The notes below the pieces were generated by a model, which did no database searches, had not been told where the DNA came from, and was given only the letters and a program-made list of their open reading frames with translations. This document shows positions 52,808 to 62,013 of a DNA stretch of 64,000 nucleotides, in pieces. Every line of letters starts with the position of its first letter. The first letter of the stretch is position 1. The stretch is from Maribellus luteus (GTDB taxonomy: Bacteria > Bacteroidota > Bacteroidia > Bacteroidales > Prolixibacteraceae), in assembly GCF_003576475.1 (NCBI RefSeq), contig NZ_QWGR01000001.1:310001-374000 (forward strand), written 5' to 3'. The position numbers and the translations under genes are program-made.

Positions 52808-55800
52808 CTATTCTTTTAATAATACAACTTTTGAAATCATCAGGTTGGGACCGCTTAGTACTTTGGTTTTTAGTCTGAGTTTACCATCGTTACTGTCTTC
52901 GCGCATCACATGAAATTTTACCCATTGACCTTCGCCGGTGTGGTTTTCGAGTTTGGTTTTGCGGCCTTCGAATTCAAGCAGGCCGGTGCGCCCGTTTTGG
53001 TTCCAGTCGCTGAAATGAACCAGCAAGGTTCCCAAAATTCCGTCGGGACACTGGATGTTTAGTTCCATTTCTTTCCCGTGCCAGGCCGAAACATGATCAT
53101 CTTTCCATACTCCGTCGGCTTTTACCGAATAGCTGACATTTTTTGCAACGATAACATGGTCGAGTTCTTTTTTCCAGGGGAGATTTTCATTGTTAGCCGA
53201 TAGCCTGGCTGCTGCATCCAGATAAAACAGGGCACTTTCAAAGTCGTCCGGAACATCTAATTTTTCGGCTTTGGGAATAAGCGGAAACAGCTTTTTCAGC
53301 CAGGTTTCGCTTACAGGTTCTGCGGGTTGAAAATCCTCAGAGTTCATGTATTTCAGCAAACTGAACCGGAGTTGACGGGCAACCGGTAAATCCGCATCGA
53401 GATTATATCCGCAAACCAGCAGCTTTCCATTGCCAACTTTTAATTCGAAAACCGAACCCACCTTGTTATTGCGGTGAAAATCGTCTACAGGCTGGGCCAG
53501 CGGATGGTAAGAGGCAGGCAGGTCGTTTAGTATAAAGCCTTTGGCATTTTGGCTGATGGTTTCCCATTGCCAGTCGGAATGATAGGAGCTTGGAAATTCG
53601 GTAAAGGCCGGATGGTAGTTGTCGACCAACAGGCCAATGTTGGTTTTTCCCTGGCCGGGAAAAAAGGTAAGCGACCAGTACAGCGGATAAAAATGTGCGC
53701 TTACCGCGTTCTCTTCTGTTCCCAGTTCGTTGGCATTCAGCAGTACTTTTCCGCCGTTGCGAAGTTGTTGAAAGGCCACGCTGTCCAGCTCCGAACAGAC
53801 ATAAATGTCGTCACCGTTGTTAACAGCCGGGAGCTTTTCGGGATACACCCAAATGTTCCAGGAATTTTCGAAGCCCGTGTTTTCAACCTTGATGCTTATC
53901 TGCAACTCCTCTGCTTTTTCAAACCGGTTTAGGTTGAAAGAGATATTTCCCAGTTCGCTAAGCGAACCTTGTTGGAAATTGCCGGGCAGAAAAGTGCCAC
54001 CGGCGAGTTTATTCCCTGATTTGCTGGTGATCTGCCACTGGCATTTCTCGCGAAGGTCAGCATTTCCGTAATGCGCCAGCTGGGCTTGAGCCGTAAATGT
54101 TTCGTTGCTTTGCCAAACCATTTTTTCCATCCTCAGGAGCGGGACTGTTGTATTAAAATGCTGTCTGAATTTTTCAGGAGTTGTAATGCCTTTGCTGTCC
54201 CAGAAACAATCAAGCCAGCCGATAAGCGCCTCGCCCTGCCCCTGGTAATCCTGAATGCTGAGCAACTGTACACCGGCGCATTTTTCGGTACGCAGAAACG
54301 ACTCGGTTTCGTATTTGTACATGATTTGGTTGAGTGCGCCCGATGCCTGCACCAGCTTTTCGTTTTGCCCGGCAATCCCGTTTTCTTCGGCCTGTTTTTT
54401 CATCTCGGCAAGGTTTCGGGCTTTTAAAGTACCGGTGTATTTGTCGATTTCTGTCCAGCGCGGGTAAACCGGCCATTGCCCGATTTCGTGCGCAATTACG
54501 GGAATGTCGAGTTTGCCGTAGTTTTCATTGAAGTCCCAGTTGGTGCGGGGCCCGTTTAGGCCGCGGGTACGCCCAACTCCCGGAATATTGTGGGTGGCGT
54601 TAAAATCGTCTACTTCGGTAATCTGCCGGGCGGTTGAGACCGAATACAAGCGCCGCGGGTCTTTTGCTTTCAGGTCGGCCACCCACTTTTTCATTGCATC
54701 GAAATCGGAGTTTCCCAGTTCATTTCCGATGCAAAACAGGGTGAATGAAGGATGATTTCCATAAAAATCAACCACGCGGTTCATTTCCTTTACCACAAAA
54801 CTGTCGCGCGAAGCATTGTGCCCCAGGCCTTTGGGAAAGCCTTTGGTGTTCATTTCGGGCCGCCCTCTTTCGATGTTGTCCACACTCATCCACCAATCGA
54901 TCCAGATCGATGCCTCGGCCTGCATGTAAATTCCCACACGGTTGGCAGCTTTAAAAGCAGCTTCGGGCGGGCACCACGAGTGAAAGCGAACGTGGTTCAA
55001 ACCATAGTCTTTGTAGATGCGGAAAATACGTTCCCACTCTTCCACCTTGCACGAAGGATAACCGGTTAGCGGAAAATGAACACAGTCGAGGTTACCACGC
55101 AGAAAAACGGGATCTCCGTTAATCAGTATTTTGTGTTTGCCGGCGGTAACTTCATAAAAACCAAATTCTGTACTGTAATTATCCGAATTTTTGCCGCTGT
55201 TTAAGGCTACCTCCAGCTGGTAAACTTCAGGGGTAAATTCGCTCCATTTTTTTAGTTTTCCCTGAACCGGTATCTGGATTATAAACTGTTGCTGTCCTTT
55301 TTTCGGACGGAAAATTTCTTCGCCTTCCAATACATTCACTTTTTCTGAAACCGGGCTAATGGCATATTTCAGGGCAAGCGGTTTTTGCGACGGAGTATTG
55401 AGCGTAACTTCCACTTTTAATATGTCTTCTTCAATATCCGGAAAAGTGCGGACTGCGCTGATATGAACCGGATCAACCGCCTTCATTTCCATGCGGCCAA
55501 CAATGCCGTTCCAGATACTTTGCGTGTATTCTCCGTAGGCATGGCCTTTGTCGCCAATGTTGTGAATCATTTCATTGTCAACCACAATGGTAAGCTGATG
55601 ACTGCCAGGCGATAATTTTCCAAGATGATGAACATGTGGCGTTCCCAGTGCATCGTCGGTGCTTCGTTCTTCGCCGTCGATCAACACCCGGGACTCCCAA
55701 AGTACGCGCTCCAAAAACAATTCAATATCCTTGTTTTTCCACGACGCAGGTACCTGTATCTCTTTTGTGTACCAGGCTTTGCCGATGTATTTGTAAGAGG

Positions 55801-56080
55801 GAGTGAGTATCCCGAAATCGGAGGAGTCGGTTTTAAAGCCATAGCCAAATTGGGCAAGTGATGCAGGGAGTGTTATGCTTCCTTCGGTTTTGCATTCACC
55901 GTTGGCTTTTTTTACCCATTCGTTCTCCGGATCGAGCTTTACCTGCCATTCTCCGGAAAGATCGGTCGGCTGGCTTTGGGCATAACCCGAACAGTGTAGC
56001 AAGAGTGCAATCACTATTAATTTTACTTTTGAAAGAGGCTTCCGAAGGTTTGAAAAAAATGAAATTCGCTTGGTCTTCAT
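52808..56080 (-). CDS. GH2 glycoside hydrolase (second, with C-terminal extension)
   Basis: 1090 residues with a signal peptide (hydrophobic 18-32, cleavage near YAQS). Same domain plan as the GH2 at 46585: sugar-binding, Ig-like, TIM barrel. Acid/base Glu454 in CIGNELGNS and nucleophile Glu532 in VIAHEIGQWPVYP. It shares the RFHSWCPPEAAFKAA barrel segment. An extra C-terminal beta domain (about 940-1090, DGVWKDDHVSAWHGKEMELN) is absent from the shorter paralogue and may bind carbohydrate. Specificity is unknown. Separated from the upstream sulfatase by 64 bp. Confidence 0.93.
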   Translation of the reverse strand: MKTKRISFFSNLRKPLSKVKLIVIALLLHCSGYAQSQPTDLSGEWQVKLDPENEWVKKANGECKTEGSITLPASLAQFGYGFKTDSSDFGILTPSYKYIGKAWYTKEIQVPASWKNKDIELFLERVLWESRVLIDGEERSTDDALGTPHVHHLGKLSPGSHQLTIVVDNEMIHNIGDKGHAYGEYTQSIWNGIVGRMEMKAVDPVHISAVRTFPDIEEDILKVEVTLNTPSQKPLALKYAISPVSEKVNVLEGEEIFRPKKGQQQFIIQIPVQGKLKKWSEFTPEVYQLEVALNSGKNSDNYSTEFGFYEVTAGKHKILINGDPVFLRGNLDCVHFPLTGYPSCKVEEWERIFRIYKDYGLNHVRFHSWCPPEAAFKAANRVGIYMQAEASIWIDWWMSVDNIERGRPEMNTKGFPKGLGHNASRDSFVVKEMNRVVDFYGNHPSFTLFCIGNELGNSDFDAMKKWVADLKAKDPRRLYSVSTARQITEVDDFNATHNIPGVGRTRGLNGPRTNWDFNENYGKLDIPVIAHEIGQWPVYPRWTEIDKYTGTLKARNLAEMKKQAEENGIAGQNEKLVQASGALNQIMYKYETESFLRTEKCAGVQLLSIQDYQGQGEALIGWLDCFWDSKGITTPEKFRQHFNTTVPLLRMEKMVWQSNETFTAQAQLAHYGNADLREKCQWQITSKSGNKLAGGTFLPGNFQQGSLSELGNISFNLNRFEKAEELQISIKVENTGFENSWNIWVYPEKLPAVNNGDDIYVCSELDSVAFQQLRNGGKVLLNANELGTEENAVSAHFYPLYWSLTFFPGQGKTNIGLLVDNYHPAFTEFPSSYHSDWQWETISQNAKGFILNDLPASYHPLAQPVDDFHRNNKVGSVFELKVGNGKLLVCGYNLDADLPVARQLRFSLLKYMNSEDFQPAEPVSETWLKKLFPLIPKAEKLDVPDDFESALFYLDAAARLSANNENLPWKKELDHVIVAKNVSYSVKADGVWKDDHVSAWHGKEMELNIQCPDGILGTLLVHFSDWNQNGRTGLLEFEGRKTKLENHTGEGQWVKFHVMREDSNDGKLRLKTKVLSGPNLMISKVVLLKE

Positions 56081-56144
56081 TTGAAATGTTCGTGTTTTTA
56101 TTGTCGGTTGATTCCTTAAATATCAGTTTATTCAGGTAATTAAA

Positions 56145-57638
56145 TTAGTATTTTCCAATGTTTTCACTGCACCAGTTTGTATAGGCGTTTTGAAGTTCCT
56201 GTACTTTTTCGGGCATTTGTTCTGCCAGGTTTATCCGCTCTCCGGGATCATTTTCAAGGTTAAAAAGTTTCAGGCTTAAGTCGTTGGAAATGGGTTTGAT
56301 GTAATAGTTGGAAGGACGTCCTTTTCCCCACGATTCGTTGGTGTTGGTCAGTTTCCAGGGGCCTGAGCGCACGGCCCAGGTGTTTCCCCATTTCCAAACC
56401 AGCAAACGATCTGAACCGGAGGCGTCAGCGAGCAGATTTTTGCCGTCAATGGTTCCGTCAGTTAGGGTAACTCCGGCAGCTTCCGCAATTGTTGGAAGGA
56501 TGTCGACTGCCGAAACATAGCCGGTATTTGTGCTGCCGGCTTTTACTTTGGCGGGCCACGAAATGGCCATCGGGACACGTATACCGCCTTCCCACAACGA
56601 GTATTTTCCTGCCGAAAGCGGGGCATTCAGTGCACCGGTTATGGGCGAGCCGCCATTATCCGAAATATAAACGATCAGCGTGTTTTTGTCCAGCCCTTCC
56701 TTTTTCAGTGCATCCAGTATACGGCCAATGTTGTCGTCAAGGCAATTCAGGTTGGCGAGGTAGTATTTGCGCATATCCTCGTCTTGAATTGCGCCCAGCC
56801 GGGTGTATTTTTCGTAATAAGCAGAATACGAGCCCGGAGGTTGGTTGCCAAACGTTTCCATGCTGTCAGGATCGTAGTTGTGAATAGGTTTTACCTGGTA
56901 TTTGTCGAGGTACTTTTGCGGAACCTCGTGAATAACGTGGTGGACCGAATTGTAGGCCAGTGTCAGAAAAAATGGCTGGTCCCGCTTGGTTTTCACATAC
57001 TGAATGGCTTCATCGGTGAAGATATCGGTGAGGTAACCTTTCGGATAGCTTTTGTACGTGTTGTTGTGCATCAGTGGCCCCAGGTGGGCGCTGGTTCCGT
57101 TGGGATCGGGAGTTCGTTGGGCTATTTCCTCTGAGTTCAGCCAGTAATCGTGGGCGTGAGCGCTAAAACCCAAGAACTCGTCGTAACCGTGGTTGAGTGG
57201 GTATTCGCGCACATCGAACCTGTGGTAATTGGTGCCAAAATCGCTTTTGCCAATCCGGGCCGTTGTGTAACCGGCTTCTTTCAGGTATTCGGCAATGGTT
57301 TTTACCGTGTCGGGCAAACCCGGCCCCCAGCTGGCTTTTTCGTCCCATCTGAACTGGTATTTCCCCGTATTTAAACCGGCTCTCGACGGACTGCAAACGG
57401 GAGCAGTGGTGTAAGCCTGCGGAAATATCATGCCGCTTTCGGCCAATCGTTCCAGGTTGGGGGTTGAAACTTCAGGCGAATGGTTCTGGAAAGGCGAAAA
57501 GTCGGCATAACCCTGGTCGTCGGAAACGATCAGAAGAACGTTGGGACGTTGCTCGTTTGACTGATTCTTTTGGGCGGAGCACCCGAAGAGAATAGCAATT
57601 GCAACTGACAGTATTGCATATTTTATTGACTGATTCAT
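56145..57638 (-). CDS. S1-family sulfatase, lipoprotein
   Basis: 497 residues, lipobox LFGC (Cys20). Formylglycine site Cys82 in APVCSPSRAGLNTGKYQ. Motifs VSDDQGYADFSPF (metal Asp pair), ARIGKSDFG in place of the commoner GKWHLG, and YISDNGGSPITG are visible; the GK Lys is kept. It follows the GH95-like gene by 4 bp and is the only sulfatase inside the minus-strand cluster. It would desulfate the sugar before or after the neighbouring hydrolases. Confidence 0.95.
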   Translation of the reverse strand: MNQSIKYAILSVAIAILFGCSAQKNQSNEQRPNVLLIVSDDQGYADFSPFQNHSPEVSTPNLERLAESGMIFPQAYTTAPVCSPSRAGLNTGKYQFRWDEKASWGPGLPDTVKTIAEYLKEAGYTTARIGKSDFGTNYHRFDVREYPLNHGYDEFLGFSAHAHDYWLNSEEIAQRTPDPNGTSAHLGPLMHNNTYKSYPKGYLTDIFTDEAIQYVKTKRDQPFFLTLAYNSVHHVIHEVPQKYLDKYQVKPIHNYDPDSMETFGNQPPGSYSAYYEKYTRLGAIQDEDMRKYYLANLNCLDDNIGRILDALKKEGLDKNTLIVYISDNGGSPITGALNAPLSAGKYSLWEGGIRVPMAISWPAKVKAGSTNTGYVSAVDILPTIAEAAGVTLTDGTIDGKNLLADASGSDRLLVWKWGNTWAVRSGPWKLTNTNESWGKGRPSNYYIKPISNDLSLKLFNLENDPGERINLAEQMPEKVQELQNAYTNWCSENIGKY

Positions 57639-57642
57639 AAGA

Positions 57643-59919
57643 TTAATTTTTTCTGGTCAAACGTATCGTTTCGCCTTCTTTTGTGTCAACTTTGATCGTG
57701 TTGTTTTCGAATGAATAGTCAGTAGAGGCACTGAACTCATCATCTCCAAAGGGATTTTTAAGTAACAAGTTACCGCCTTTTTCTGCTACAATTGTTACCT
57801 GCTGCGTTTTGCCGTCTTTCATTTGAGCCGATACAAGGAAAGCTCCGTTGGCTCTGAGTTTGTCGAAGCCAGCGTTTTTCCAGTCGGCAGGCAGGGCGGG
57901 AAATACCGCTATTTTTCCGGTGTGGCTTTGCAGTAACATTTCCTGGATGGCGGAGGCAAAAGCAAAATTTCCTTCGAGCGTAAACGGCCGGTAGGTGAGA
58001 TTGGAATGCCCGGCTTTGCACTGGTCGCCATTCAGGTGAAATGAATTTTTAGAACAGAAACATTCAGCAAAAATCCGAAGGGCGTCGGCAGCTTTTTCTC
58101 CGTCAAAAGCCCGTGCATACAAATTCCCGAGCCAGCTAAAGGAGTAGCCAGTCCACTGAGAAGAGCCATTGGCTTCGAGGTTTTTTAAGGTATTCTTGAT
58201 TAATGTCCGGTCGTTTTCGCTGTTTGAGAAGTCAACCAATCCCAGCGGATGAAAAGCCAGCAGATGCGAAAAATGCCTGTGCGATTGGTTGTACGGAAAG
58301 CCGGGAGCAAACATAAATCCACTTTCCGGATCGGTGGCATAATCGGGCCACTTTTTCAGTTCATCTCCCCATTTTTGTGCTTCGTCGTTGAGCCCAAGTT
58401 CCTGGGCACATTCCTGTGCTTTTTCAAAGGTCCAGCGAATCAGTGCGAGGTCAAAATTTGTGGTTTCAGCAAACCATGCTTTGGCTGAGTTATTGTAAAT
58501 CTCGGGACTGGAGCTCATTTTCAGCTTTTTCATTCCCGATTCGGTAGTCACCGAAACCTGTTCAAAAAACAAGGCGACTTCTTTTAGCCAAGGATAGGTT
58601 CTGGTTGCCAAAAAGTCCCGATCCATGCTGTAGCGCCAGTGCTGGTAAAAATTATGCCCGAGCCAGGCAGCAACGGTTTGTCCCATCGAATACTGGATCC
58701 AGCCACCCATGGGTTCTCCATCGAGCGTTGTAACTCCCGGAACGTTCAATCCATCGACTTCAAAATAATCGCGGGTGTATTTTTTAAAAGCCGGGCGGTT
58801 GTTCCACAGCCAGTCAACAAATCCGTTTTCAAGCTGGAGGTGGTTTCCCGCATACGAAGGCCAGTAGCTTAGTTGCGTATTCAGGTCGTGGTGGAAATCA
58901 CCTTTCCACGGTGGTATCTGGCCGTTGTCGGCAGTCCAGACCGCTTGCAATGAAATAGGAGGGGTGTTGGCACGGGCCGCCGCCCCAAATTTGTACATTT
59001 CCAGGTAGTACTGTTTCTGCAGAAGAGTGTCCGGAATGCTTGCCGAAGATGCACTCCAGTAGTTTTTCCACCAGTTTTTATGGGTTTCAAATGCTTTGTT
59101 GTAGCCGTTTAATTGTTCGGCGGAAGCTACCTCGGAAGCAGAAATGCCCGCTGTCTTGTTTTTCGACGAGGAAACAGACCAGCAGCCTTCCATTTTGTTT
59201 TTCCCGGTTTGCCATTGAACGTGTACTTCGTAGGTGAAGTTGTTCCAACCCTCCTGGGTATAGGTAATGTTGTTTGTTTCCTTTTGGATGGTTCCCGGCG
59301 GGTATCCCAATTTGCTTAGCGATTGGTTGCTTTGCTGTTGTTCCCTTTCTCCCTGGTAGTCGGGGGCGATCAGCTCTGTCTCCAGGCCTTCGGGAACATT
59401 TTCAAAACGATACCAGCCAATGGGTTTGTCGGCATGAATAAATGCGGTGAATCTTGCACCGTTTTCCCATTCAACAATGCTGCTGGCGGTGGATAAATCG
59501 AGTGTTGCCTGTTTTACTTTTCCCAGTTTGCTGATGTCGATTTCCAATGCCGCCGCCGGAATTTTTGTAGGGGCCGCATAGTTATTCGACGGACGATCGA
59601 ATTCCTGAAGAACGGTTTGGTAGTTGTCCGATTTCCAGTAGTTGTAAACATCATTGAATTTCCAGTTGTCAAAATCAATGTTTTCCTTGGGGCGAAGATC
59701 CCAAAGGTCGGCCCTGTCGAGCGACATGCGAAGTTTGCCTTCTTTTTCCCAGATCAGGCAACCCAGCATTCCGTTGCCCAAAGGAAGGGCTTCATCCCAT
59801 TTTTGGGCTAATTCGTTAAACACCAGGTTTTGTTGTGCGGAAGGTTCGGTCTGTACATTTTTGCTGCACGATAAGGCCGCTAAAAATGCAATAAGCAAAA
59901 GCAGGCTGGTTTTATTCAT
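57643..59919 (-). CDS. GH95-like glycoside hydrolase, lipoprotein
   Basis: 758 residues, lipobox ALSC (Cys18). Arrangement: N-terminal beta domain (EALPLGNGMLGCLIW, typical of GH95), (alpha/alpha)6 barrel from about 280, C-terminal beta domain. GH95 inverting alpha-L-fucosidases activate water through an N-x-N pair in a NINTxxNYWP segment; here the aligned segment is HHDLNTQLSYWP, so the first position is Asp345 and the second Asn347. The acid Glu is kept (Glu473 in SSSPEIYNN). Members of GH95 include alpha-L-fucosidases and alpha-L-galactosidases; the substitution means the specificity should be tested. First gene of the seven-gene cluster. Confidence 0.88.
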   Translation of the reverse strand: MNKTSLLLLIAFLAALSCSKNVQTEPSAQQNLVFNELAQKWDEALPLGNGMLGCLIWEKEGKLRMSLDRADLWDLRPKENIDFDNWKFNDVYNYWKSDNYQTVLQEFDRPSNNYAAPTKIPAAALEIDISKLGKVKQATLDLSTASSIVEWENGARFTAFIHADKPIGWYRFENVPEGLETELIAPDYQGEREQQQSNQSLSKLGYPPGTIQKETNNITYTQEGWNNFTYEVHVQWQTGKNKMEGCWSVSSSKNKTAGISASEVASAEQLNGYNKAFETHKNWWKNYWSASSASIPDTLLQKQYYLEMYKFGAAARANTPPISLQAVWTADNGQIPPWKGDFHHDLNTQLSYWPSYAGNHLQLENGFVDWLWNNRPAFKKYTRDYFEVDGLNVPGVTTLDGEPMGGWIQYSMGQTVAAWLGHNFYQHWRYSMDRDFLATRTYPWLKEVALFFEQVSVTTESGMKKLKMSSSPEIYNNSAKAWFAETTNFDLALIRWTFEKAQECAQELGLNDEAQKWGDELKKWPDYATDPESGFMFAPGFPYNQSHRHFSHLLAFHPLGLVDFSNSENDRTLIKNTLKNLEANGSSQWTGYSFSWLGNLYARAFDGEKAADALRIFAECFCSKNSFHLNGDQCKAGHSNLTYRPFTLEGNFAFASAIQEMLLQSHTGKIAVFPALPADWKNAGFDKLRANGAFLVSAQMKDGKTQQVTIVAEKGGNLLLKNPFGDDEFSASTDYSFENNTIKVDTKEGETIRLTRKN

Positions 59920-60029
59920 TCGTTTAGTATTTTATCATTGCAGGTTCGTGATTCCTGAAATCATGCACGTTTTATTTGCTCACTTTTCGGTGTTGAGATA
60001 CTTCCAAAAGTGACGGATAATCAACTTGT

Positions 60030-60060
60030 CGAAAGTAGTGATCTGCTGCATTTTCTTCAA
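60030..60060 (-). promoter_or_regulatory. Candidate promoter of the GH95-to-DUF5107 cluster
   Basis: TTG (60060-60058), 20 nt, TACTTTCG (60037-60030) on the minus strand, one mismatch from TAnnTTTG. It is about 110 nt before the GH95 start. The AraC-type gene is divergent; the 325-bp gap holds no other clear element. Confidence 0.35.
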
Positions 60061-60244
60061 TGGATAATTTTATTATTTCATGTAGAATCCGATTATTGTA
60101 ATATTTGAGGGCATTTTTTCTGAATTGATTTATATTGCAGATTTAGATTGCTTTCATAAGGTAAATAATGGCACTTGAATGAAGTGTTAGATTCAATTGA
60201 TGGATGATTCGGTTTAGTTTTAGTCGCACTAAAAGTTATGGAAA

Positions 60245-61156
60245 ATGACTCACGGTAAATTTGAAACAAGTCCTAAGATGGGCAAAGAAGACCGGTTTTT
60301 TGGCGACCGGAGTGTGGTATTGTCAAAAAATCAGCTCGAATATGTGAAAAGAAATGCCAGACTTGGCCAGCTGTATTTCAGTGATATTGGTTTTTATCCG
60401 AATGCCAAAAATCATTTTCGACAGCGAAAAAAAGGCATTGGGGAGCATATTCTGATTTATTGTGTCGACGGTTTTGGTACGATAGACGTAAACAACCAGG
60501 TATTTTCGATTTCGCCCAATTCGTTTTTTGTGATTCCCGCTGAATTGCCGCATTCTTACTGGTCTTCCTCCCAATCGCCGTGGTCGATTTACTGGCTTCA
60601 TTTTGGTGGAAAAAGAAGCTCCGCTTTCGAAGATTATTTTGGCAAAATAAACGCTTTGCCCCATTCTTCTGATTCCCGGACCGAGGACCGGATTCGTTTG
60701 TTTAACGAGATACTGACGGTACTGGAAGCAGGCTTTATTAACGAAAACATTGAGTACGGTAATTTGTGTCTGAATGGATTACTGGCTTCGTTTTTTTATG
60801 TTAACACCTATCGGGCTGCAAAAGGAGTTCAGAGCTCGGACCCGGTTGACCGGGCCATTTTTTTTATGGCAGACCAGTTAAAAGAAACCTTGACAATTCG
60901 CGACATTGCCAGCCATGTAAACCTGTCCGAATCGCATCTTTCCAAATTATTCCGGAACAAAACCGGGGCGTCGCCGCTCGATTATTTTATCAAGCTGAAA
61001 ATGCAGGAAGCAATCCGTTTGTTAACCAATCAATCGATGAATGTAAAAGAAGTCGCCTTTCTACTGGGGTATAAAGATCCGTTTTATTTTTCGAGGCTAT
61101 TCACCCAACACATCGGCGAAAACCCCAAGTCGTTTTTAAAAACCACGAGGAAGTAG
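60245..61156 (+). CDS. AraC-family transcriptional regulator
   Basis: 303 residues, cytoplasmic. N-terminal cupin-like sensor (about 50-150: ILIYCVDGFGTIDVNNQVFS, IPAELPHSYWSS, SIYWLHFGG) followed by a double HTH (about 205-300: TIRDIASHVNLSESHLSKLFRNKTG; VKEVAFLLGYKDPFYFSRLF). The pattern is that of sugar-responsive AraC activators. It is divergent from the GH95-like gene and so is the likely activator of the seven-gene cluster, and possibly of the sulfatases. Confidence 0.93.
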   Translation: MTHGKFETSPKMGKEDRFFGDRSVVLSKNQLEYVKRNARLGQLYFSDIGFYPNAKNHFRQRKKGIGEHILIYCVDGFGTIDVNNQVFSISPNSFFVIPAELPHSYWSSSQSPWSIYWLHFGGKRSSAFEDYFGKINALPHSSDSRTEDRIRLFNEILTVLEAGFINENIEYGNLCLNGLLASFFYVNTYRAAKGVQSSDPVDRAIFFMADQLKETLTIRDIASHVNLSESHLSKLFRNKTGASPLDYFIKLKMQEAIRLLTNQSMNVKEVAFLLGYKDPFYFSRLFTQHIGENPKSFLKTTRK

Positions 61157-61319
61157 AAACTTAGCTCGAAGAACCTTGAAGGCAAAATTAATAGCGTAGT
61201 ATGATTTGCGGGCTTTCTGTTATGTTCATTCGGCTTTTCAAAAATTAATTACCTTTAGCGTCCGTAAAGTTCAGGCTTGAGCTGGTTATAATCGAGTAAT
61301 TACAGGTAGTCCTCAGTGT

Positions 61320-61946
61320 ATGAGCCAATCATTCGTGTCGCAGAAATATTCAATGAAAGATGGATCAAATGATCTTATCGAAAAACTCAGGCAAGGAAAT
61401 GAGGCTGCTTATATTTCATTGTTTAATGATTATTATTCGCTGTTGTGTGCCTATTCGAGACGATATGTAGGCCGAAAGGATATTGCAGAAGAAATTGTAT
61501 CTGAAACTTTTTTTAACCTGTGGAATAACCGAAAAAAACTTGGTTCTGTTTCGTCGATAAAAGCCTATCTTTTTAAAGCGGTGGCAAACAATTCGCTTCA
61601 ATATTTACGCAAGTTAAAAAGCGAGAAAAAAATTGAAGATTACTTTTCGTCTACCGATGGTTCGAATATCGGGTTTAAAGAAGTGGCCGAGAATTTAACG
61701 GAACAAAGCCTTTTGGTGCAAGAGCTTTCCATACGAATTGAAGATGCGGTTAACCAACTGCCGCCGCAGCAACAGACTGTTTTTCGGCTAAAAAGATTTG
61801 AAGGGAAGACAAACAAAGAAATTGCAGATGAAATGGGAATTGCTGTAAAAACCGTTGAAATGCACTTGTCGAAAGCCATGTTGTCTCTTCGAAACGACTT
61901 GAAAGATTACCTACCTGCCTTTCTGCTTTTTCTGCTTCTGAAATAA
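61320..61946 (+). CDS. ECF RNA polymerase sigma factor (PUL-associated, second)
   Basis: 208 residues. Region 2 near 25-95 (YVGRKDIAEEIVSETFFNLWNNR) and region 4 near 140-195 (PPQQQTVFRLKRFEGKTNKE, IAVKTVEMHLSKAMLSL). Paired with the FecR gene 67 bp downstream and the SusC after it, so it probably drives that locus. Its C-terminus is a hydrophobic run (YLPAFLLFLLLK), as in the sigma factor at 11179. A TACCTTTA at 61250-61257 may be its -7 box. Confidence 0.94.
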   Translation: MSQSFVSQKYSMKDGSNDLIEKLRQGNEAAYISLFNDYYSLLCAYSRRYVGRKDIAEEIVSETFFNLWNNRKKLGSVSSIKAYLFKAVANNSLQYLRKLKSEKKIEDYFSSTDGSNIGFKEVAENLTEQSLLVQELSIRIEDAVNQLPPQQQTVFRLKRFEGKTNKEIADEMGIAVKTVEMHLSKAMLSLRNDLKDYLPAFLLFLLLK

Positions 61947-62013
61947 AAAATCACATTTCAATACAGGGTTTTTACTTTTTGCTGCATCTTAGTTAAGGAT
62001 ACAGTAAAATTAA

